From: JAQUBU01 sp036677685
Lineage (GTDB): Bacteria > Bacillota > Syntrophomonadia > Syntrophomonadales > Syntrophomonadaceae
Direction: 5' to 3'
NCBI GenBank assembly: GCA_036677685.1
Contig: JAVBWA010000008.1
Span: 124,001-188,000, forward strand
DNA: 64,000 nucleotides
The stretch's first letter is position 1. Every line of letters begins with the position of its first letter. Shown piece by piece: positions 1 to 8,224 of the stretch. A model generated the notes under the pieces. The model did no database searches, was not told the origin of the DNA, and worked only from the letters and a program-made list of their open reading frames with translations. A program made the position numbers and the translations under genes.

Positions 1-42
1 AGCTCAGCAGAAGCAAACGTAAAACAAGAAGCAAACGATAAG

Positions 43-231
43 ATGGTTGAACCCGAACTCGAACATAAGACAGAGGAATTGATTGTAGGTCTCGATGAGG
101 AATCAATGACGGAACTACATAAATTCTTGCGGTATCTACATGCCCGCCAAACATTGGACAGGGAAGACGAAAAGTCGTGTGGATTGGACATAAAAGAAGT
201 GGCAAATCCCCAAAAAGCTAGAAGCAGTTAA
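43..231 (+). CDS. small unrecognised ORF
   Basis: A 62-codon ORF opening with ATG, rich in Glu and Lys and without membrane segments. The stretch LDEESMTELHKFLRYLHARQ resembles the amphipathic helix often found at the C-terminus of small HTH-type proteins, which is only a loose impression. No convincing Shine-Dalgarno sequence precedes it and the DNA downstream looks decayed, so it may be a remnant rather than a working gene. Confidence 0.25.
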   Translation: MVEPELEHKTEELIVGLDEESMTELHKFLRYLHARQTLDREDEKSCGLDIKEVANPQKARSS

Positions 232-310
232 AGCTTTGGCGGTATCATGTCTAACCCGTATTCAGATAGAGAATGCTTAAAGCTCCCGTGTGTTGATTGA
301 CCACCGTAGC

Positions 311-590
311 ATCGGAGGGTCACATATTGCAGGATTTGTTTTTGCCCTTAATTTCCTGCGCATGCTGATCTCAGGAGCATTGTTCCTGACTGTGCAGACA
401 AAGTTAAAAAGTTCTACCCATCATTCATGCTCTTTATGATGGCTTCAGGATACGCCGGTTTGATGCTGACCGGCTCACTATCGCTGCTGATAATATCCGT
501 CGTCCTTTGCGGTTTGGGGACCGGCAGGCTTCTTTCCGTATACAATCCTGCAAAATGGCGGCAATTTCTTATCCAAATTACTGCCCTAGG
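311..590 (+). pseudogene. decayed membrane transporter fragment (MFS-like)
   Basis: Two short hydrophobic reading-frame pieces in different frames follow one another: about 311-425 (IAGFVFALNFLRMLISGALF) and about 410-565 (MLFMMASGYAGLMLTGSLSL, then VLCGLGTG). The Gly-rich transmembrane pattern resembles TM2-TM4 of major facilitator transporters. Joining them needs a frame change, and the reading then runs antisense into the 3' end of feoB without any transporter sequence. This is read as a truncated, frameshifted relic; the family assignment is tentative. Confidence 0.35.
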
Positions 591-2715
591 CCCCGATTCC
601 CAGCAAGAGACCGGTTCGGTAGACTACAAAAGATACCAACCAGGCCAGCATCAGGGTATAAGCCATGGTAAAAGCCGGCCATTTCCAGCCGTTGGTTTCC
701 CGTTTCATAACTGCCAGAACCGCCAGGCAAGGAACATAGATCAAGGTAAAGATCATCAAAACATAAGCTGTCAGGGGGGTAAATCCCGATTGTTGCCTGG
801 CCTTCGCGGCAAAACTATTCACACTGTCTGGTTCTTCTTCGGCAAAGACGTCATTATCTTCCATACTGTATAGAGTACCCATAGTACTGACTACTACTTC
901 CTTAGCCCCCAAACCGCTTACCAGTGCCACCCCGGCTTTCCAGTCAAAACCCAAGGGAGCAATCAAGGGTTCGATAGCTTGGCCTACCTTCCCGGCATAG
1001 CTGTTTTCCAATTGAGCTGCGGGTGTTCCATAGGGCTGGCCTTGTTGATCAACGGTGGGAAAAGTAAACAGCCCCCACATCAGGATGGACATGGCAAGTA
1101 TTATAGTACCGGCTTTCTGCAGGTAGAGCCGGGTTCTTTCCCACATGTGGATAATAATGTTTTTCAGGGTCGGCCAACGGTATATGGGCAGTTCCATTAC
1201 AAAGGGTTCGGTTTCTCCGGGCAAGAGGAAAGTCCGAAAAACCCTGGCCATAATTATAGCCAGCATGATGCCGATGAGATAAATGGAAAACAGGACATTC
1301 CCACCAATTTCGGGTGAGAAAAAAGCGGCTATAAGCAAGGTATAAACCGGCAAACGGGCTCCGCAGCTCATCAAAGGGGCAACCAGCATTGTAACCAGCC
1401 GGTCCCGGGGGTTTTCCAAGGTACGCGTCGCCATCATAGCCGGCACTGTACAACCGAAGCCAATCAGCATGGGCACAAAGGATTTCCCGTGCAAGCCTGC
1501 GCGGTGCATGATATTGTCCATAACAAAAGCCGCCCGGGCCATGTAACCGCTGCCTTCCAGCAAGGCTATACCCAGGAAAAGCAGCAGGATGTTAGGCAAA
1601 AAGACCAGAACGCCGCCTACCCCGCCGATAATCCCCTCAACCAGCAAAGAACTCAACAGTCCTTCAGCCATATTAGCCTGTACCCACTCGCCCAGAGCCG
1701 ACACCCCTAAATCAATCCACTCCATCGGGGCAGCTCCCATAGTAAATGTCAACTGGAACAATAGCCACATTATACCCAGAAAAAGCGGTATACCCAGCAC
1801 CCGGTTCAAAAGTACATTATCAATTTTCTCGGTCAGGGATGCCCGGTCCAGAATACTGCTGTGGCAGGCTTCACGGCATACTCCGCGGACAAACGCATAA
1901 CGATCCTCAACCAGCAAGGTTTCAGGATCATCTCCAATCACATTTTTGATGCGCTGCCGGCTCTTTTCGATTTCGGTCCATAATATTTTGCCATTATTAA
2001 TATGTTCCAAGCGCTTAACCATTTCCCGGTCATTCTCCAGAAGCTTAACGGCAACCCAGCGGGCCGGGTATCGTGAATTGAGGCTTTCCGCCTGCTCTGA
2101 GGCCACTTCCAGGACTGATTGATTATAAGTAGTCAGCAATGTCTGTATCTTTTGCAGTTCATCCTCGATTTCGTGACGATAATTAACCTGCCTTTCAGCA
2201 AATTCTGAGGCTATGGAAACAAATCCCGCTATCGCAGCCAGTATCTCCTCGGTTCCTTCGTCTTTACTGCCTACCGCCCTAACCACCGGAGCGCCCAGCA
2301 ATTGCGCCAGAAGCGTATAGTCAATCCTCTTCCCACTCTTTTCGGCCACATCTGCCATATTTAAAACCACCAAAATAGGTACATCCAGTTCTTTAAGCTG
2401 AGTAGTCAGGTACAAATTGCGCTCCAGATTGGAAGCATCAAGTATGTTGACCAGCAGATCAGGTTTTTCCTTAATAATCACATCCCGGGCTACTACTTCA
2501 TCGGGGGAATAAGCGGATAGGCCATAGGTTCCCGGTAAATCAACCACCGTTATTTCAAGGTCTTTGTATTTAACCCGGCCTTCTTTTCTTTCTACGGTAA
2601 CCCCCGAATAATTACCGACATGCTGGCGGCTTCCGGTAAGGTTGTTAAATATGGTGGTTTTGCCGGAATTGGGGTTGCCCGCCAAAGCTATCACTATTTG
2701 TTTCTTCTTCATCAT
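586..2715 (-). CDS. feoB: ferrous iron transporter FeoB
   Basis: FeoB is the GTP-dependent inner-membrane Fe(II) importer. The 709-aa length is normal. The N-terminal G domain shows the P-loop GNPNSGKTT (about residues 14-22), VDLPGTYGLS as G3 and NMAD as G4, followed by a helical linker and then two gate-type membrane blocks with GFGCTVPAMMATRTL and LVSGLGAKEVVVSTMGTLYS. It is the last gene of the operon DtxR-type regulator, Cys-rich peptide, feoA, feoB, starting 16 bp after feoA. Iron repression is suggested by the Fur-like palindromes upstream. Identity is certain at family level. Confidence 0.97.
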   Translation of the reverse strand: MMKKKQIVIALAGNPNSGKTTIFNNLTGSRQHVGNYSGVTVERKEGRVKYKDLEITVVDLPGTYGLSAYSPDEVVARDVIIKEKPDLLVNILDASNLERNLYLTTQLKELDVPILVVLNMADVAEKSGKRIDYTLLAQLLGAPVVRAVGSKDEGTEEILAAIAGFVSIASEFAERQVNYRHEIEDELQKIQTLLTTYNQSVLEVASEQAESLNSRYPARWVAVKLLENDREMVKRLEHINNGKILWTEIEKSRQRIKNVIGDDPETLLVEDRYAFVRGVCREACHSSILDRASLTEKIDNVLLNRVLGIPLFLGIMWLLFQLTFTMGAAPMEWIDLGVSALGEWVQANMAEGLLSSLLVEGIIGGVGGVLVFLPNILLLFLGIALLEGSGYMARAAFVMDNIMHRAGLHGKSFVPMLIGFGCTVPAMMATRTLENPRDRLVTMLVAPLMSCGARLPVYTLLIAAFFSPEIGGNVLFSIYLIGIMLAIIMARVFRTFLLPGETEPFVMELPIYRWPTLKNIIIHMWERTRLYLQKAGTIILAMSILMWGLFTFPTVDQQGQPYGTPAAQLENSYAGKVGQAIEPLIAPLGFDWKAGVALVSGLGAKEVVVSTMGTLYSMEDNDVFAEEEPDSVNSFAAKARQQSGFTPLTAYVLMIFTLIYVPCLAVLAVMKRETNGWKWPAFTMAYTLMLAWLVSFVVYRTGLLLGIGA

Positions 2716-2731
2716 TTCACCCCCCTACACT

Positions 2732-2956
2732 TTATTCCAAAATTATGGTGTCCGCTTCTTCTTTGCGCAGCGACAAATGAAATCCCTGGTTTTTTACCTC
2801 TAGCGGATCCCCCAGCGGGGCATAGCGTTCCATAATAAGCTCGATGCCCGGGACCAAACCCATATCCATGATACGCCGGCGTATGGGGCCGTTACCCGTG
2901 AGTGCCTTGATCTTGCCGCTCTCGCCAGGGCTTAAATCTTTCAATGTCCGCGTCAC
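2732..2956 (-). CDS. feoA: FeoA, SH3-like partner of FeoB
   Basis: A 74-aa FeoA domain protein with the family features RRRIMDMGLVPG and PLGDPLEV, expected to act in the cytoplasm as an activator or partner of FeoB. The start is GTG, preceded by GGAGGTGA that overlaps the stop codon of the upstream Cys-rich peptide, so translation is probably coupled. It sits immediately upstream of feoB. Confidence 0.95.
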   Translation of the reverse strand: MTRTLKDLSPGESGKIKALTGNGPIRRRIMDMGLVPGIELIMERYAPLGDPLEVKNQGFHLSLRKEEADTIILE

Positions 2957-2961
2957 TTATT

Positions 2962-3129
2962 TCACCTCCCATTGTCTTCTCTATTAATACTGCAGGAGTT
3001 GGAACAGCCCATACAACTGCGGCATTTTTTGTCTTCTTGGGATGAAAAACCCTTTGCAGCTTTCCGGGCTTCGAACCCAATGATAGCTAAGGCTAAAACT
3101 CCAAGCATGCTCAGAATCACTATATCCAT
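2962..3129 (-). CDS. FeoB-associated Cys-rich membrane peptide (FeoC-like position)
   Basis: A 55-aa peptide, MDIVILSMLGVLALAIIGFE followed by a basic stretch and a cysteine cluster, CRSCMGCSNSC. One N-terminal membrane helix precedes a C-terminal tail with four cysteines in a CxxCxxCxxxC pattern. This arrangement matches the FeoB-associated Cys-rich membrane proteins found beside feoA/feoB in Firmicutes and proposed to handle iron. The ATG is preceded by AGGAGCTGAGAAT, and the stop overlaps the feoA ribosome site. Confidence 0.85.
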   Translation of the reverse strand: MDIVILSMLGVLALAIIGFEARKAAKGFSSQEDKKCRSCMGCSNSCSINREDNGR

Positions 3130-3146
3130 ATTCTCAGCTCCTATAT

Positions 3147-3162
3147 GTTAGTTAAACCTAAC
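3147..3162 (-). promoter_or_regulatory. DtxR/MntR-like operator
   Basis: GTTAGTTAAACCTAAC is an interrupted palindrome (GTTAG, six bases, CTAAC) just upstream of the ribosome site of the feo operon. The TTAGGTTTAACTAA core seen on the minus strand resembles operators of DtxR/MntR-family regulators. The DtxR-type gene next door is the obvious candidate regulator. Assignment is by motif only. Confidence 0.5.
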
Positions 3163-3197
3163 TTTTATTCCAAAAAAAACGCTCGGGTTTAAATGTT

Positions 3198-3239
3198 TGA
3201 TAATAATTATCATGTTACTGAATATGATAATCATTATCA
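3198..3239 (-). promoter_or_regulatory. tandem Fur-type boxes
   Basis: Two perfect 7-1-7 palindromes, TGATAATAATTATCA (3198-3212) and TGATAATCATTATCA (3225-3239), have centres 27 bp apart. They match the classical Fur box TGATAATnATTATCA. They lie between the DtxR-type regulator and the Cys-rich peptide gene, so Fur is expected to repress feoAB when iron is abundant. No fur gene is in the window. Confidence 0.8.
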
Positions 3240-3273
3240 ACCCTGCTGTCAAGTTTATTTTTCTTCTTCCACG

Positions 3274-3912
3274 CTACTCCTTATCTTCGGAAATTAATTC
3301 GACCTGCAAAAAGGATGCTTCATCCAGGCGCAAACTGAGATGATAACCCTTTACCGTCACTTCCAACGGCCCATCCAAGGGTGCCAGTCTTTCAACTTCC
3401 ACAACTGCTCCAGGAACAAGCCCCATTTCCAACATACGATGTTTTATTCGCGGCTCCCTTCCCAGCAGCTTAATAATTTTAGCTTTTTGACCAGGATGGA
3501 GATCAGACAAAATACAAGTCCCCAAAGTACTAGCAACCGGTGTTTCCGAAAGGCGGAATGCCATTTGGGCCAGGGTTTCCGGACTGATGATATGCTCTAT
3601 CATGCAGGCATCCTGTTCGGCTACCGCTGGCGACACCTTTAATACTTCACGCAAATATCGGCTGATAACCTGATGCCGCTGCCAAACTTCCTGAGCTTTG
3701 TTCCGTCCTTTTTCCGTAAGATAAACGGGACCATAGCGCACCTGGGATACCATTCCTTCCCGGCGTAAGATATTAATAGCCTGGTTGGCACTGGGCTTGG
3801 CTATATTTAAGCGCCGGGCAATTTCACTTATTTTGGCGCTGCCGGTTTCTTCGGACAACTGGAGAATTACCTCCAAATAGTCCTCCAGGGCCGGGGTTAA
3901 ACTTGCATCCAT
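3274..3912 (-). CDS. DtxR-family metal-dependent regulator with FeoA domain
   Basis: A 212-aa three-domain DtxR/IdeR-type protein. It has an N-terminal winged helix (LNIAKPSANQAINILRREGM), a dimerisation/metal-binding block with HQVISRYLREVL and EHIISPE, and a C-terminal FeoA/SH3-like domain (HRMLEMGLVPGAVV). The start at MDASLTPALEDY is chosen because GGGAAGTGAAATAAAA precedes it; an upstream ATG would add 11 residues without a ribosome site. It probably senses Fe(II) or Mn(II) and, by context, controls the downstream feo genes and itself. Confidence 0.88.
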   Translation of the reverse strand: MDASLTPALEDYLEVILQLSEETGSAKISEIARRLNIAKPSANQAINILRREGMVSQVRYGPVYLTEKGRNKAQEVWQRHQVISRYLREVLKVSPAVAEQDACMIEHIISPETLAQMAFRLSETPVASTLGTCILSDLHPGQKAKIIKLLGREPRIKHRMLEMGLVPGAVVEVERLAPLDGPLEVTVKGYHLSLRLDEASFLQVELISEDKE

Positions 3913-4021
3913 TTTTATTTCACTTCCCAAAACCATAAAAACCATCTACTAACCCAAATATTTTAGCTGTTTCTAGAATCTCCAGGGTTGTTTGCGAATT
4001 TAAGAATATTTTTATTTACCA

Positions 4022-4036
4022 CCTAGGAAACCTAAT
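4022..4036 (-). promoter_or_regulatory. possible DtxR-like operator upstream of the regulator
   Basis: The minus strand reads ATTAGGTTTCCTAGG, sharing TTAGGTTT with the site at 3147-3162. It lies about 110 bp upstream of the DtxR-type gene start and could mediate autoregulation. The second half-site is imperfect. Confidence 0.35.
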
Positions 4037-4096
4037 CATAAACCCCGGTAGAAACTTTAGCATAAACGGCAATTTCTAAATTAAGTCGATAAACAA

Positions 4097-4321
4097 CTAT
4101 TCCAAACGGTGCAAAAGCCGTTCAAACTTGGCTTCCAATTCTTCAACCATGAGCTGGATTTTCTGAAGCTGTATTTTCTGTTGATTGATAAAATACGGGT
4201 CAATCCCCGCTTCCTCATAGTCTGTAATCGTTTTCTGTATTATCGGGATATTAAAACCTTTTAAATCATTAATCTTCTTGCCAGTAGCTTCCAAAATTAT
4301 TAGTACATTGTTATTACTCAA
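4097..4321 (-). CDS. small hypothetical coiled-coil protein
   Basis: A 74-aa soluble protein. The C-terminal half (residues 45-74) is a heptad-like amphipathic helix, IQLMVEELEAKFERLLHRLE. The N-terminus, NVLIILEATGKKINDLKGFN, is compact. Family unknown. It lies between the DtxR-type regulator and the DUF1847 gene, all on the minus strand. The reading frame and the absence of overlap suggest a real gene. Confidence 0.5.
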   Translation of the reverse strand: MSNNNVLIILEATGKKINDLKGFNIPIIQKTITDYEEAGIDPYFINQQKIQLQKIQLMVEELEAKFERLLHRLE

Positions 4322-4382
4322 TTATCAATCACCCTATCTAAATAATAGCAGTAAAAAACGGATAATGCTTATTGTTATCTGG

Positions 4383-5012
4383 CTAAAGAATTCTTTTGCG
4401 GTGGTAGGAACTGTATAATGCCGCTGCCGGATTATGGGCAAGCAGCCGGTCTTTCACTATAATAGTGCTTACCGGGGCTTCTGAGTATTTGGTAAAAAGC
4501 AGGTCATGGCCTACGCATAAACCACAAATCAGATTTAAATCGGTTTCGCACTGGTTTAGATAGAAAGCCTGTCCAATAGGATTACACATGACCTCCTCCG
4601 CCTGCGGGTCGATTTGTTGTAATTCCAGTTCTTTTTTATTAAGTCCACCATTTTTGCATACTATCATACTGACTGCAAAATTCTTTTTCAAGAAAGCTGC
4701 AATAGTTTGAGCCTCGTTGACCAGACCGACACAGCTGGCAATTCCCAGCTTTTTGTAGCCCATAGCAAGAGCAAAATGTGCCGTTTCCTCCAGCCGGGTA
4801 GCCTGATTATAATATTGGGCTTCAATGGCTGCAGACATCCGGCTTAGCTTCAGGTTTTCCGGCTCATGGTAATGTCCCAGTATATCCTGATTGTATTCCG
4901 GGTAACAATTGCTGCCTTTGCGACAGCGTTGCTTCATGCACAAGGAACAATCTTTTGTTTTTTTATTATCGCTTTCCATGTTTATATCATTGGGTTTAAA
5001 TTTATCCTTCAT
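4383..5012 (-). CDS. DUF1847 family metal-binding protein
   Basis: A 209-aa protein with an N-terminal cysteine block (CSLCMKQRC, then SNCYP) followed by the conserved DUF1847 body, including GIASCVGLVNEAQ, CNPIGQAFYLN and LICGLCVGHDLLF. The family is found in anaerobes and its function is not established; the cysteines suggest Fe-S or zinc binding. The start MKDKFKPND is chosen because GGGAGATAATGAG precedes it, giving 16 residues fewer than the longest ORF. It lies next to DUF5320 and Mrp-type genes. Confidence 0.85.
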   Translation of the reverse strand: MKDKFKPNDINMESDNKKTKDCSLCMKQRCRKGSNCYPEYNQDILGHYHEPENLKLSRMSAAIEAQYYNQATRLEETAHFALAMGYKKLGIASCVGLVNEAQTIAAFLKKNFAVSMIVCKNGGLNKKELELQQIDPQAEEVMCNPIGQAFYLNQCETDLNLICGLCVGHDLLFTKYSEAPVSTIIVKDRLLAHNPAAALYSSYHRKRIL

Positions 5013-5116
5013 CTCATTATCTCCCTTAAATAATAGAAATATTGACAGAGCTTTTATCAAAGGCCGGCAAGAAGCAAGCCAAGGGCTGCAAACTGCCTGC
5101 AGCCCTTGCCGGAAGA

Positions 5117-5320
5117 TTATTTACTGCCACCTTGCGGCTTGCCCTGGCCTGGCACGTTTCGCGAGGTGTTGCCCCAGCCCCGGCCAGGATTAGCGCCCTG
5201 GCAGCATCTGCCTCTTCCTCCGCCGGGCATTGTCATTCTATTGCCAGCATTGCATTGTCCTTGCCCCCAACCAGTTAATGCTCCTTTTCCCTGCGGTCCA
5301 GTTCCATCTCCACGCGGCAT
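5117..5320 (-). CDS. DUF5320 family Gly-rich protein
   Basis: A 67-aa protein beginning MPRGDGTGPQGKGALTGWGQ, the hallmark N-terminus of DUF5320 proteins, followed by Gly/Pro/Asn-rich low-complexity sequence with Cys pairs (GQCNAG, RGRCCQG). AAAGGAGGTTATACTT precedes the ATG; the longer ORF upstream has no ribosome site and crosses the operator region. Such genes commonly sit beside Mrp/NifX-type genes in anaerobes, as here. Function unknown. Confidence 0.85.
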   Translation of the reverse strand: MPRGDGTGPQGKGALTGWGQGQCNAGNRMTMPGGGRGRCCQGANPGRGWGNTSRNVPGQGKPQGGSK

Positions 5321-5392
5321 AAGTATAACCTCCTTTTGTTTTGAGACTTTTATTCCATATTGCTTGATAAAATATGGAAATCTATATAGTTT

Positions 5393-5586
5393 TGAGCATA
5401 TGCTCATTATATTTAAAATATATTATTTAGTATTCCGCTGTCAATAATCAAACTTCATTTCATTCGTAAAGTTGAAAATGATAAGAAAAAATTCGTAAAA
5501 AGCTCAAAATGCACAAACATCATAAACTTTTCTTGACATATGTTCACAATTATCATAAACTCTATTTGCATACGGTCATATGCTCA
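5393..5586. promoter_or_regulatory. divergent control region with three CATATG(C/T)TCA sites
   Basis: The 309-bp gap between DUF5320 and the first ATPase carries a perfect 14-bp palindrome TGAGCATATGCTCA (5393-5406), CATATGTTCA (5537-5546) and CATATGCTCA (5577-5586). A promoter TTGACA (5533-5538), 17 bp, TAAACT (5556-5561) faces the ATPase genes, and the middle site overlaps its -35 end and spacer. TGAGCATATGCTCA is typical of ArsR/SmtB-family operators. No such regulator is encoded in the window. Confidence 0.6.
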
Positions 5587-5629
5587 TAATTACTAATTAT
5601 TTTTCAAGATTCCTTTGGAGGTGATACTG

Positions 5630-6472
5630 ATGCGAATAGCTGTGGCGGGAGGTAAAGGGGGAACCGGCAAAACTCTGCTGGCCACATGTTTGACTGAATA
5701 CCTGGCCGGGCCAAATACTTTTTTGCTGGATGCCGATGTCGAAGAACCGGATGCTGCTCTTTTTTTCCATTCCACCCCCGAACAGCTCAATAATGTTTAT
5801 TGTCCGGTACCGGAGATTGATTTGGACAGATGCACTTTTTGCACGCTCTGTGCCCAGGTTTGCCAGTTCAATGCTTTGGTGGTTATACCGGAAGAAGTGC
5901 TCTTCTTTCCCGAACTCTGCCACTCCTGCCTGGCCTGTTACTACCTTTGCCCCCAAGCATGTATAAGCCAGAGCCGGTATTTGCTAGGTGAAACTGCGCA
6001 AGCACTTCTATCCAATGGCAGCTCCTTATTAACTGGACGCTTGAAAGTCGGCGCACCCCGCGCAGTACCATTGATTAACGCATTGAAAAAAGAAAACCCT
6101 AATGCCGATTGGGAAATAGTCGATTGCCCTCCCGGCACTAGTTGTTCGCTGATGGCTGCGATTAAAGACACGGATTTCTGCTTGTTGGTAACTGAACCTA
6201 CTCCCTTCGGGCGACACGACCTGAGCCTGGCTCTGCAGGCTGCCCGTTTAATGAAGGTTCCGGCGGGAATCGTTATTAATCGCTGGCAGGGTAAGGATTG
6301 CGGGATTGAACGGGTTGCAAAAGAAAACGCAGTACCCCTGCTCGCCAGAATCCCCTACAATCTAGAGCTTGCCCAGTTTTATGCCCAAGGCAAAAATCCC
6401 CAGCGGGCACTACCCTGGCTGGGTGATTTAATGGCAGAGATTGTAGCCGGTATAAAGGAGGCACAAATATGA
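5630..6472 (+). CDS. MinD-like P-loop ATPase with inserted ferredoxin domain (first copy)
   Basis: A 280-aa MinD/ParA-type ATPase. It has a deviant Walker A, GGKGGTGKT, at the N-terminus; an inserted 2x[4Fe-4S] ferredoxin-like block (CTFCTLCAQVCQFNA, then CHSCLACYYLCPQAC) at about residues 68-117; and a Walker B-type VDCPPGTSCSL. Start ATG 5630 follows GGAGGTGATACTG. It overlaps the next ATPase by 4 bp (ATGA) and is probably its heteromeric partner. The paired genes are common in anaerobes beside Mrp and NifX proteins and are thought to act in Fe-S or metallocofactor handling; the exact substrate is unknown. Confidence 0.85.
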   Translation: MRIAVAGGKGGTGKTLLATCLTEYLAGPNTFLLDADVEEPDAALFFHSTPEQLNNVYCPVPEIDLDRCTFCTLCAQVCQFNALVVIPEEVLFFPELCHSCLACYYLCPQACISQSRYLLGETAQALLSNGSSLLTGRLKVGAPRAVPLINALKKENPNADWEIVDCPPGTSCSLMAAIKDTDFCLLVTEPTPFGRHDLSLALQAARLMKVPAGIVINRWQGKDCGIERVAKENAVPLLARIPYNLELAQFYAQGKNPQRALPWLGDLMAEIVAGIKEAQI

Positions 6473-7359
6473 CAGCCATTCACCTGCACCGGGAAATTTT
6501 AATATTAAGCGGTAAAGGCGGCAGCGGCAAGACTTTTATTGCTTCCTCATTTATTAATCTGGCCGGTCCCTGCATTGCCTGTGACTATGATGTTGAAGCA
6601 TCCAATTTGCCCTTGCTATTTACCGCAGCACCGGAAGAGAAGCAGGAATACAGCGGGGGGCAAATCGCCGTAATTGACCAGGAGACCTGCTTGGGCTGCG
6701 GTATTTGCGAAAATTTCTGCCAGTTTGCCGCAATCAAGGATAAAGTAGTATCATCTCACAATTGTGAAGGTTGTGCACTCTGCACACATATTTGCCCAGT
6801 CCAGGCGGTTTCTTTGCAACCACGAAGTTCGGGGCGGTGGTTCAAGTCCCGCCGCGCTGAAGGATGGCCGCTTTATTATGCCGAGCTGCGGCCCGGCGAA
6901 GAAAACTCGGGTAAACTTGTCAGTACTTTAAAGGACCAGGCCCGAAAAGGGGCGGTAAATGAAAGGCATTCTCTAATTATCTCCGATGGTCCCCCGGGGT
7001 TGGCCTGTACGGTGATTGCTGCGCTTACCGGGGTTAATCTGGTGGTTATGGTTGCCGAACCCAGCGTATCAGGAATAAGTGATATAATCAGGTTGTATGA
7101 ACTGCTGAAAAATCGTTCATCAGCTTTGCTTTTAATTAACAAGTGTGATTTGAACGTGGATGGCACGGTCCAACTGGAGAATTGGGCCAGAGAGCAGGGC
7201 ATTCCCCTGTTGGGTCGGATACCCTTCCTGCCCGCTGTATTTAAGGCCATCAGCCAGGGCTTATGTCCGGTGCTGCTCCCTCAAGTCAGGGATGTACTGG
7301 AGCCTATCTGGCAGAACCTTATAAAACTATCATTACAAGAGGAAAAGAGGATAGTATAA
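6469..7359 (+). CDS. MinD-like P-loop ATPase with inserted ferredoxin domain (second copy)
   Basis: A 296-aa paralogue of the preceding gene with Walker A SGKGGSGKT, ferredoxin motifs CLGCGICENFCQFAA and CEGCALCTHICPVQA, and ISDGPPGLACT near the Walker B position. It is translationally coupled to the first copy (ATGA overlap) and to mrp (TAATG overlap). The pair probably forms a heterodimeric ATP-driven electron or cluster carrier; this is inferred from domain content and coupling. Confidence 0.85.
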   Translation: MTAIHLHREILILSGKGGSGKTFIASSFINLAGPCIACDYDVEASNLPLLFTAAPEEKQEYSGGQIAVIDQETCLGCGICENFCQFAAIKDKVVSSHNCEGCALCTHICPVQAVSLQPRSSGRWFKSRRAEGWPLYYAELRPGEENSGKLVSTLKDQARKGAVNERHSLIISDGPPGLACTVIAALTGVNLVVMVAEPSVSGISDIIRLYELLKNRSSALLLINKCDLNVDGTVQLENWAREQGIPLLGRIPFLPAVFKAISQGLCPVLLPQVRDVLEPIWQNLIKLSLQEEKRIV

Positions 7360-8171
7360 TGGCTAATAATAATGGCATGGAAATAAAAATGCCCGAAAAC
7401 GAATCTTTTAAGAATTTGCTTGGATCTCTTAATGATGTTAATCGCGTAATAGCCGTAATGAGCGGCAAGGGCGGAGTCGGGAAATCTACGGTAACCGCCT
7501 TGATTGCCAGCACCCTTGCCAAATCCGGGTTAAAGGTAGGCATTCTCGATGCAGACATCACCGGTCCCAGCCAACCCCGGGCTTTCGGATTGAAGAATAT
7601 AAACCTGACCGGTACTGATTTTGGGATTACCCCGGCTTTAACCCGCAGTGGGATTAAAATGATGTCAACCAATTTTTTGCTCAAAGAAGAAGACGATCCC
7701 GTAATCTGGCGCGGCCCTCTGCTAGCCGGTGCGGTCAAACAGTTCTGGGATGAGGTGGATTGGCAGGATTTGGATTACATGGTGGTCGATCTTCCTCCCG
7801 GCACCGGTGATGTCCCCCTGACGGTACTGCAAACTCTGCCGGTAAGCGGATTGGTAATTGTTTCTTCACCCCAGGACCTCGCTTATATGGTAGTAAAAAA
7901 GGCTGTTAAAATGGCCAGACAAATCAATACCCCAATTTTAGGTTTAATTGAAAATATGAGTGAATTAATCTGCCCGCAATGCCATGAACACCTGAAAATA
8001 TTCGGGGAAAGTCAGGGCCAAGCCCTTGCCGCCAAGATGAATATCGAACTGTTGGGCGGGCTGCCCTGGGACGTTCGCTTGAACAAGCTGGTTGATGAGG
8101 GTCAGGTGGAAGCATATTATTCAGCTGAAATGGCTGCTATGGTCGAAAAAATTATAGCCAAAACCGAGTAA
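7359..8171 (+). CDS. Mrp/NBP35-type Fe-S cluster carrier ATPase
   Basis: A 270-aa ApbC/Mrp-family protein with SGKGGVGKST as the P-loop, DADITGPSQPR, VDLPPGTGDVPL, and near the C-terminus CPQCHEH, the CxxC used to hold a [4Fe-4S] cluster in this family. The start ATG overlaps the stop of the previous gene by one base, which fixes the start. It acts as a scaffold or carrier delivering Fe-S clusters to apoproteins in the cytoplasm. It is the central gene of this cofactor-handling operon. Confidence 0.92.
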   Translation: MANNNGMEIKMPENESFKNLLGSLNDVNRVIAVMSGKGGVGKSTVTALIASTLAKSGLKVGILDADITGPSQPRAFGLKNINLTGTDFGITPALTRSGIKMMSTNFLLKEEDDPVIWRGPLLAGAVKQFWDEVDWQDLDYMVVDLPPGTGDVPLTVLQTLPVSGLVIVSSPQDLAYMVVKKAVKMARQINTPILGLIENMSELICPQCHEHLKIFGESQGQALAAKMNIELLGGLPWDVRLNKLVDEGQVEAYYSAEMAAMVEKIIAKTE

Positions 8172-8224
8172 TAATTAACAGGCAAGGAAAACCCGAGATA
8201 TTTGCCGGAAATAGGAGAGTTAAT

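Noticed and set aside
427..873. A 148-aa plus-strand protein spanning the MFS-like relic and the feoB 3' end
   Set aside because: Only the first 45 residues look like membrane protein; the rest is the antisense of feoB. Treated as a truncated relic.
1049..1453. Long ORFs antisense or frame-shifted within feoB
   Set aside because: They are shadows of the feoB reading frame with no ribosome sites and no domain similarity.
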